Below, in pieces: positions 59,452-64,000 of a stretch of DNA of 64,000 bases. The stretch is from Ideonella sp. Lineage in GTDB: Bacteria > Pseudomonadota > Gammaproteobacteria > Burkholderiales > Burkholderiaceae_C. Made by a program: the position numbers and the translations under genes. Position 1 is the stretch's first letter. Each line of letters opens with the position of its first letter. A model generated the notes under the pieces. That model saw nothing but the letters and a program-made list of their open reading frames with translations, was not told the DNA's origin and ran no database searches. The stretch lies in contig NZ_JADJDO010000004.1 of assembly GCF_016702655.1 (NCBI RefSeq), positions 62,001 through 126,000 on the forward strand. The letters are read 5' to 3'.

Positions 59452-59457
59452 TATTAT
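59452..59457 (+). promoter_or_regulatory. -10 element of the hemerythrin promoter
   Basis: TATTAT, five of six consensus bases, 36 bp before ATG 59493. No independent -35 is needed if an FNR-type protein binds at -41.5. Confidence 0.6.
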
Positions 59458-59472
59458 GGTATTTGAATACCA
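59457..59472. promoter_or_regulatory. Rrf2/NsrR-type palindrome over the transcription start
   Basis: TGGTATT-TG-AATACCA, a perfect 16-bp palindrome and the only clearly AT-rich stretch around. It overlaps the predicted +1 (59464), so a bound protein would repress. The style recalls NsrR operators. The Rrf2 protein at 40521 is a candidate ligand but has no cysteines. Confidence 0.55.
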
Positions 59473-59492
59473 ATTTAAGACGATTGCACTTC

Positions 59493-59987
59493 ATGTCCTT
59501 CCTTCGCAACGTGAGCCAGGCGCTCGACACCGAGCACCGCAACAGCCTCGACCTGCTCGGGCGCGTCGAGCAGGCCTTCGCGCGCGCGCCGCGCAGCGGC
59601 GCCGCGCGCGACCCCGAGATCGCGCGCCTGGCTTCGGCCTTTGCGCGCCTGGTCGAGGAAGACGTGGCGCGCCACTTCGACTTCGAGGAGCGCGAGCTCT
59701 TCACGCGCATGACCGAGTCTGGCGAAGCCGATATTGCCGCGCTGCTGACCGAGGAGCATGATGCGATGCGCGCGGTGGCCGACGAGGTGCTGCCACTCGC
59801 GCGCGGCGCGGCAGCCGGCACGCTGTCGGACGCCGATTTCGATGCCTTGCGACGCCTCGCCCTCGAGATGGTCGAGCGCCAGGTGGCGCACATCCAGAAA
59901 GAGACGATGGCGCTGCTGCCACTGCTCGACGACCTGCTCGACGAAGAGACCGACCGCGAACTCGCTTTCGCCTACGCATCGTCCTGA
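59493..59987 (+). CDS. Hemerythrin HHE-domain protein
   Basis: 164 aa. Helical bundle with spaced His/Glu: LDTEHRNSLDLL, HFDFEERELF, LLTEEHDAMRA and RQVAHIQKETMALLPLL, a di-iron HHE pattern. Such proteins bind O2 or NO or protect and repair iron centres (RIC/YtfE-like, though without that protein's N-terminal cysteine domain). ATG 59493 lies below a promoter with FNR-like and NsrR-like sites. Confidence 0.88.
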   Translation: MSFLRNVSQALDTEHRNSLDLLGRVEQAFARAPRSGAARDPEIARLASAFARLVEEDVARHFDFEERELFTRMTESGEADIAALLTEEHDAMRAVADEVLPLARGAAAGTLSDADFDALRRLALEMVERQVAHIQKETMALLPLLDDLLDEETDRELAFAYASS

Positions 59988-60015
59988 CCCAACCCGCAAC
60001 GAAAGGCGCCCCGCC

Positions 60016-61029
60016 ATGGAAACCGAAGCCGCGACCCTGCACACCTGCACCATCCGCGCCCTGACGCAGCAAGACCTCGACGCCGTGGTCGACATCGACG
60101 CCGCGGTCGAGGGGCGCGTGCGGCGCGCCTACTTCCAGCGCCGGCTCGCGACCGTGCTCAAGCAGCCCAAGCAGCACGTGCAGCTCGCCGCGCACGACGA
60201 CAAGGGCCTCGCCGGCTACATCATGGCGCGCCGCGTGATGGGCGAGTTCGGCCGCCCGCTGCCCGGCTTGCGGCTCGAGATCGTCGGCGTCGCGCCCGAC
60301 CGGCGCGGCCTCGGTGTCGGGCGCATGCTGATGGAGGCGCTGGTGAGCTACGCCAAGAGCCACGGCATCGCCGAGTTCCGCACCGCGGCCCACTGGCGCA
60401 ATCACCGCATGCTGACCTGGCTCGACGCGATGGGCTTTGGGCTGGCGTCGACGCTGATCATCGACTGCGCCGTCGGCGACGGCTACCAGGCCGAGCGCGG
60501 CGACGCGCTCGACCTGCCCGAGGGCGTGGTCAACCATCCCGAGATCGACTACGGCGCGCCGCAGGGCAACGATTTCGAGCGCGTCGCGAGCGTGCTGCCC
60601 GAGGTGCGCGCGATGCGCCCCGAAGACCTGCCGCAGATCGTCCGCATCGACCGCGAGATCACCGGCCGCGACCGCCACGACTACATCGCCGGCAAGCTCG
60701 ACGAGGCGATGGGCGACTCGGCGCTGCGCGTCTCGCTCGCCGCGCGGCTCGACGGCGCGATCGTCGGCTACGTGATGGCGCGCGCCGACCTGGGCGACTT
60801 CGGCCGCACCGAGCCGGTGGCGGTGCTCGACACGATCGGCGTCGACCCGGCCTACGAGCACCGCGGCGTCGGCCATGCGCTCGTCTCGCAGCTCTTCGCC
60901 AACCTCGGCGCGCTGCAGGTCGACCGCGTCGAGACCGTCGTCGCGAGCACCGACCTGGCGTTGCTCGGCTTCCTCTACCACACCGGCTTCGAGCCCTCGC
61001 AGCGCCTGTCTTTCGTGCGCGAGGCATGA
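60016..61029 (+). CDS. Tandem-GNAT N-acetyltransferase
   Basis: 337 aa with two GNAT domains. The first (about 12-160) has VGVAPDRRGLGVGRMLMEAL; the second (about 185-335) has IGVDPAYEHRGVGHALVSQL. Both acetyl-CoA loops are intact. It shares the IDxxVxGxxRxxYxxxxL style with the single GNAT at 40958. Substrate unknown. 28 bp after the hemerythrin gene, so same operon. Confidence 0.87.
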   Translation: METEAATLHTCTIRALTQQDLDAVVDIDAAVEGRVRRAYFQRRLATVLKQPKQHVQLAAHDDKGLAGYIMARRVMGEFGRPLPGLRLEIVGVAPDRRGLGVGRMLMEALVSYAKSHGIAEFRTAAHWRNHRMLTWLDAMGFGLASTLIIDCAVGDGYQAERGDALDLPEGVVNHPEIDYGAPQGNDFERVASVLPEVRAMRPEDLPQIVRIDREITGRDRHDYIAGKLDEAMGDSALRVSLAARLDGAIVGYVMARADLGDFGRTEPVAVLDTIGVDPAYEHRGVGHALVSQLFANLGALQVDRVETVVASTDLALLGFLYHTGFEPSQRLSFVREA

Positions 61030-61079
61030 TGTCCGCGCGATGGACGACAGCCGTCCATAGCGTGGAAAGGTCCTAGCCG

Positions 61080-61397
61080 ATGTTCGACACCCTCCCCGAC
61101 GAAAGCGCGATCCAGGACGCGCTGCGAACGGTCGACGACCCCGAGGCCGGGATGAACATCGTCGAGCTCGGCCTCGTCTACCGCACCGAGGTGGTCGACG
61201 GCCGGGTCGAGATCGACATGACGATGACCACGCCCGCCTGCCCGGTGGCCGACATGATCGTCGACCAGTCGCGCGCCGCGGTCGAGGGCATCTGCCCGCC
61301 CGGCACCGAGGTCAAGGTGCAACTCGTCTGGGAGCCGTTCTGGCAACCGTCGATGATGAGCGAGACGGCGCGCAGCTTTTTCGGCTGGCAAGGCTGA
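61080..61397 (+). CDS. MIP18/PaaD-like Fe-S assembly protein (DUF59)
   Basis: 105 aa. Core VDDPEAGMNIVELGLVY, then MTMTTPACPVADMIVDQ with the reactive Cys and a C-terminal WEPFWQPSMMSE. Members of this family (SufT, PaaD) help load Fe-S clusters on targets. In this operon it could protect or mature the Pad/Hcr/Nfn Fe-S enzymes. The 50-bp gap before it contains a small hairpin (ATGGACG/CGTCCAT). Confidence 0.88.
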   Translation: MFDTLPDESAIQDALRTVDDPEAGMNIVELGLVYRTEVVDGRVEIDMTMTTPACPVADMIVDQSRAAVEGICPPGTEVKVQLVWEPFWQPSMMSETARSFFGWQG

Positions 61398-61398
61398 C

Positions 61399-62487
61399 GT
61401 GAACCTCCAGCCGCGCCAGCGCGCGCCGCTGCTGGTGCTGGGCTTCGTGGCCCTCGTCGCCGGCACCGGCGCCGGCCTCGTTCGCATGGGTTGGGAGCTG
61501 CCCACCCCCTTCGCGATGCTCGTCGCGCTGCACGGCCCATTGATGATCAGCGGCTTCTTCGGCACCGTGATCGCGCTCGAGCGTGCGGTCGCGCTCGGCC
61601 GGCTCTGGGCTTACGCGGCACCGCTCGCTGCGGGCCTGGCGACGCTTGCGCTGCTCGCCGGCCTCGAGCCCGCTGCGCGCTGGCTCTACGTCGGCGGCGG
61701 GGCGGTACTGCTCGCGGCGACGCTCGTGATCCTGCGCCAGCAGGTTGCGCTCTTCACGCTCACGCTCGCGATCGGGGCCGCGGCCTGGCTCGCCGGCAGC
61801 CTGCTCTGGGCCATGGGCCTCGCGGTGCACGAGGTGGTGCCGTGGTGGATCGCCTTCCTCGTGCTGACGATCGCTGGCGAGCGGCTCGAACTCTCGCGCC
61901 TGCGCCCGCCGTCGCCGGTCGCGGTGCGCGTGTTTGGCGCGCTGCTCGCGGCCTGCCTCGCCGGCCTCGCGGCGGGCGGCAGCGCGTGGGGCGGCCAGCT
62001 CTTCGCCGCGTCGCTGCTCGCGCTCGCGCTCTGGCTCGTGCGCCAGGACGTTGCGCGGCGCACCGTGCACGGCAAGGCGCTGACGCGCTTCATCGCCGTC
62101 GCGCTGCTCGCCGGCTACGCCTGGCTCGCCGTTGGCGCCGCGGTCGCACTCGTGGCGGGCGGGCTCGCGCCGGGAACGCGCGCCTACGACGCCGCGCTGC
62201 ACGCCTGGCTGGTCGGCTTCGTGTTCTCGATGGTGTTCGGCCACGCGCCGATCATCTTCCCCGCGGTGCTGCGCGTGCAGCTGCCCTACGCACCGGTGTT
62301 CTACCTGCCGCTCGCGCTGCTGCACGCGTCGGTCGCGATCCGGCTTGCGGGCGATGCGCTTGCCGACACGACGCTGCTGCGTGCAGGCGGCGCGGCGACG
62401 GCCGTCGCGCTGGCCGCGTTCATCGTCACGATGGCGACGGCAGCGCTGCGCGGGACGCTGGCGAATCGGCGGCGAAGATCGAGCTAG
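61399..62487 (+). CDS. Polytopic membrane protein, NnrS-like
   Basis: 362 aa with about eleven hydrophobic helices. Candidate metal or heme ligands sit in LVALHGPLMISGFFG, AVHEVVPWW, HAWLVGFVFSMVFGHAPIIFP and LHASVAIR. Starts at GTG 61399, one base after the preceding stop. Related in look to the protein at 58118. Likely in NO/heme stress response, but this is by context. Confidence 0.7.
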   Translation: MNLQPRQRAPLLVLGFVALVAGTGAGLVRMGWELPTPFAMLVALHGPLMISGFFGTVIALERAVALGRLWAYAAPLAAGLATLALLAGLEPAARWLYVGGGAVLLAATLVILRQQVALFTLTLAIGAAAWLAGSLLWAMGLAVHEVVPWWIAFLVLTIAGERLELSRLRPPSPVAVRVFGALLAACLAGLAAGGSAWGGQLFAASLLALALWLVRQDVARRTVHGKALTRFIAVALLAGYAWLAVGAAVALVAGGLAPGTRAYDAALHAWLVGFVFSMVFGHAPIIFPAVLRVQLPYAPVFYLPLALLHASVAIRLAGDALADTTLLRAGGAATAVALAAFIVTMATAALRGTLANRRRRSS

Positions 62488-62522
62488 GAGCGAGGGCGGC
62501 CTAGATCGAGCCCCGCGCCGGG

Positions 62523-63518
62523 TCACCCGATCATCTCGTCCGCGCGCAACTGCAGCGACCGCGGCACGGCGAGCCCGATCGCCTTCGCGGTCGCGAGGTT
62601 GATCACGAGTTCGAAGCGCGTCGGCTGCTCCATCGGCAGTTCGGCCGGGCGCGCGCCGCGCAGGATGCGGTCGGTCTGCTGCGCGAGCTGGCGCAGCAGC
62701 GTCGGCCAGTCGGGCCCGTAGGACATCAACCCACCGGCCTCGGCGTACTCGCGCAAGGTAAACACCCCCGGCAACCGATGGCGGATCGCGAGCTCGGCGA
62801 TCCGCTGGCGGTTGCCGTAGGTCTGGAAGGTCGGCTCGAGCAGGAAGGCCGGGGTGCGCGCCGCGGCGAGCGCGGGAAAGGCCACCATCAACTCGTCCTG
62901 GTTGCGGTACGCATGGAACGACAGCTCGACCTGCACCGCGCGCGCCGCGTCGCGCAGCCTGGACTCGAAGCGCTCCTGCCGTCCGGCATCGGCCGAAGGC
63001 GAGAACAGCACGCTGACCCGATTCACCGTCGGCAGCAGCGTCTTCAGCAATTCCAGCCGCTTGGCGCGCGTCTCGCCCAGCATGCGCGACACGCCCGTCA
63101 CGTTGCCGCCCGGCCGCGCGAAGCTCGCGATCAGCCCGTCCTCGACCGGATCGAGGCCGTTGTAGATGACGACGATCGGCAGCGTGGACGTGAGCTTGCG
63201 CAGCTCCACCACGTCGGGGTCGGCCATCGCCATGATCACGTCGACCCGGGCGTCGACGAGTTCGCGCGCGTAGCGGGTCATCAGTTCGACCTGGCGATCC
63301 GCGTAGCGTCGCTCGACGATCAGGTTGCGCCCCTCGACCCAGCCCAGGCGTTGCATCTCGAGCGGCCAGGGGCTGCTCTTGAGCTCGGCGTCGCTGGGCC
63401 TCCGCGCGCTGCTGAGCACGCCCACGCGCGCCACCTTGTTCCCCGCCTGCGCCGCGCCCTCGCGCGGCGCGACGGCGATGACCGACGCGAGCGTGGTCAC
63501 GAAACGGCGTCTGTCCAT
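62523..63518 (-). CDS. ABC transporter substrate-binding protein (ABC_sub_bind family)
   Basis: 331 aa. Twin-arginine-like N-terminus MDRRRFVTTLASVIAVAP, then the ARVGVLSSARRPSDAELKS and two-lobe fold of family PF04392 (tryptophan/tyrosine-binding-type proteins). No transporter genes beside it. ATG 63518 puts the export signal first; a longer start at 63542 is possible. Ligand unknown. Convergent with the membrane protein gene. Confidence 0.87.
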   Translation of the reverse strand: MDRRRFVTTLASVIAVAPREGAAQAGNKVARVGVLSSARRPSDAELKSSPWPLEMQRLGWVEGRNLIVERRYADRQVELMTRYARELVDARVDVIMAMADPDVVELRKLTSTLPIVVIYNGLDPVEDGLIASFARPGGNVTGVSRMLGETRAKRLELLKTLLPTVNRVSVLFSPSADAGRQERFESRLRDAARAVQVELSFHAYRNQDELMVAFPALAAARTPAFLLEPTFQTYGNRQRIAELAIRHRLPGVFTLREYAEAGGLMSYGPDWPTLLRQLAQQTDRILRGARPAELPMEQPTRFELVINLATAKAIGLAVPRSLQLRADEMIG

Positions 63519-63595
63519 CGTCGGCCTCCCCGGTTGGTGCACCCGGCCATCGATTCTGCGCCCGCGCGGCGCGGCGCGAAAGCGCGCGCGGCGAC

Positions 63596-63839
63596 CCGTT
63601 CGTCGTCTTCTGCGCGCCGAACTTCCAGGCCCTCAGGCGCGCGAGCTCGAACGTGGTGCGCTCGACCCTGGCGTTCTTGAACGTGATCTCGCGTTCGCGC
63701 CGGGCGATGCATTCGTCCTTGGCCGCGTTCGCGGCTTGCCGGGTCGCCAATACGCCAGCAGCGCAGCAGCAATCTCGGTGACGGCGCCCTGGCTCAGACC
63801 ATGGAGGTCTTCGGCCTTGCGCGTGTTCACGTCGAGCAT
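63596..63839 (-). pseudogene. IS66-family transposase (TnpC) N-terminal remnant
   Basis: MLDVNTRKAEDLHGLSQGAV from ATG 63839, followed after a frameshift by ARREREITFKNARVERTTF and ELARLRAWKFGAQKT, which match the start of IS66 TnpC transposases. Similarity stops near 63596 where normal IS66 continues for several hundred residues. No IR or TnpA/TnpB is seen. The rest of 63543-64000 holds nothing else I recognise. Confidence 0.65.
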
Positions 63840-64000
63840 GCAAGCAATTGTCGGCAGCCTCGCGGCAGCCGCATCGGTCGGCCAGATCATGGCGGTCCAG
63901 GTCGCAGCGCGGCGCTGTGCAGGCGCCGGCACCGATGATCGTCGAAGTAAGGCTGGCCTTGGTGGTGCTCACGCGTCCACCGAGAGTTGAGACGGACAAG

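Overview
The window is very GC-rich, almost wall-to-wall coding DNA from a betaproteobacterium, most likely Burkholderiales or a close relative. Supporting this are the rimP-nusA-infB-rbfA-truB-typA block, pepA-holC with lptFG, a CysB-type regulator beside a short CbiX, a FimV-like protein, and dispersed GC-rich intergenic repeats of a type I associate with Burkholderiales. I cannot name a genus from sequence alone.

Left part (1-31632) is mostly core genome. It holds the tail of a glutamine synthetase-family gene, two EamA transporters, dusA, a protein with a tandem internal duplication followed directly by a 163-bp imperfect palindrome, an alpha/beta hydrolase, and the long minus-strand translation/transcription operon (promoter and attenuator-like hairpin near 13.5 kb). 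Next come fabI, an Orn/Lys/Arg decarboxylase, NfeD and SPFH proteins, tRNA-Ser(GGA), a secreted M4 metalloprotease, a LivK-like binding protein, pepA-holC, lptFG, cbiX, cysB, an aminotransferase, a FimV-like protein and an odd crotonase without catalytic glutamates.

Middle part (31707-40543) starts the catabolic section: a Crp/Fnr regulator, an ACAD10-like phosphotransferase and acyl-CoA dehydrogenase pair, a degraded histidine-kinase fragment, a GST, and iorAB (arylpyruvate:ferredoxin oxidoreductase) behind an FNR-like palindrome.

Right part (40521-58121) reads as an anaerobic aromatic-compound island. It has a GNAT-Rrf2 pair, then divergently a FlK-type thioesterase, padB-padC-padD (phenylacetyl-CoA:acceptor oxidoreductase), a phenylacetate-CoA ligase, hcrC-hcrA-hcrB (4-hydroxybenzoyl-CoA reductase), a single-chain NfnAB-like flavoprotein, a rubrerythrin/acyl-CoA-ligase fusion, an enoyl-CoA hydratase and a BadH-like dehydrogenase. 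The inferred route is phenylalanine/phenylacetate and 4-hydroxyphenyl compounds to benzoyl-CoA, with NfnAB supplying low-potential electrons. No padEFGHI-type phenylglyoxylate oxidoreductase and no benzoyl-CoA reductase lie in the window.

The island continues into genes that look like NO/Fe-S protection (58118-62487): DUF2249, polytopic membrane proteins, a hemerythrin-like protein, a tandem GNAT protein and a MIP18-like Fe-S assembly protein. The hemerythrin gene has a promoter with a class II FNR-like layout and an overlapping Rrf2-type palindrome. The window ends with an ABC-type binding protein and an IS66 transposase remnant.

Most unusual points: the ferritin-like/CoA-ligase fusion; repeat-derived spacers inside the pad/hcr operon that stay open as tiny ORFs linking each stop to the next start; a repeat of the same kind read in frame inside the ligase; and the 163-bp palindrome.
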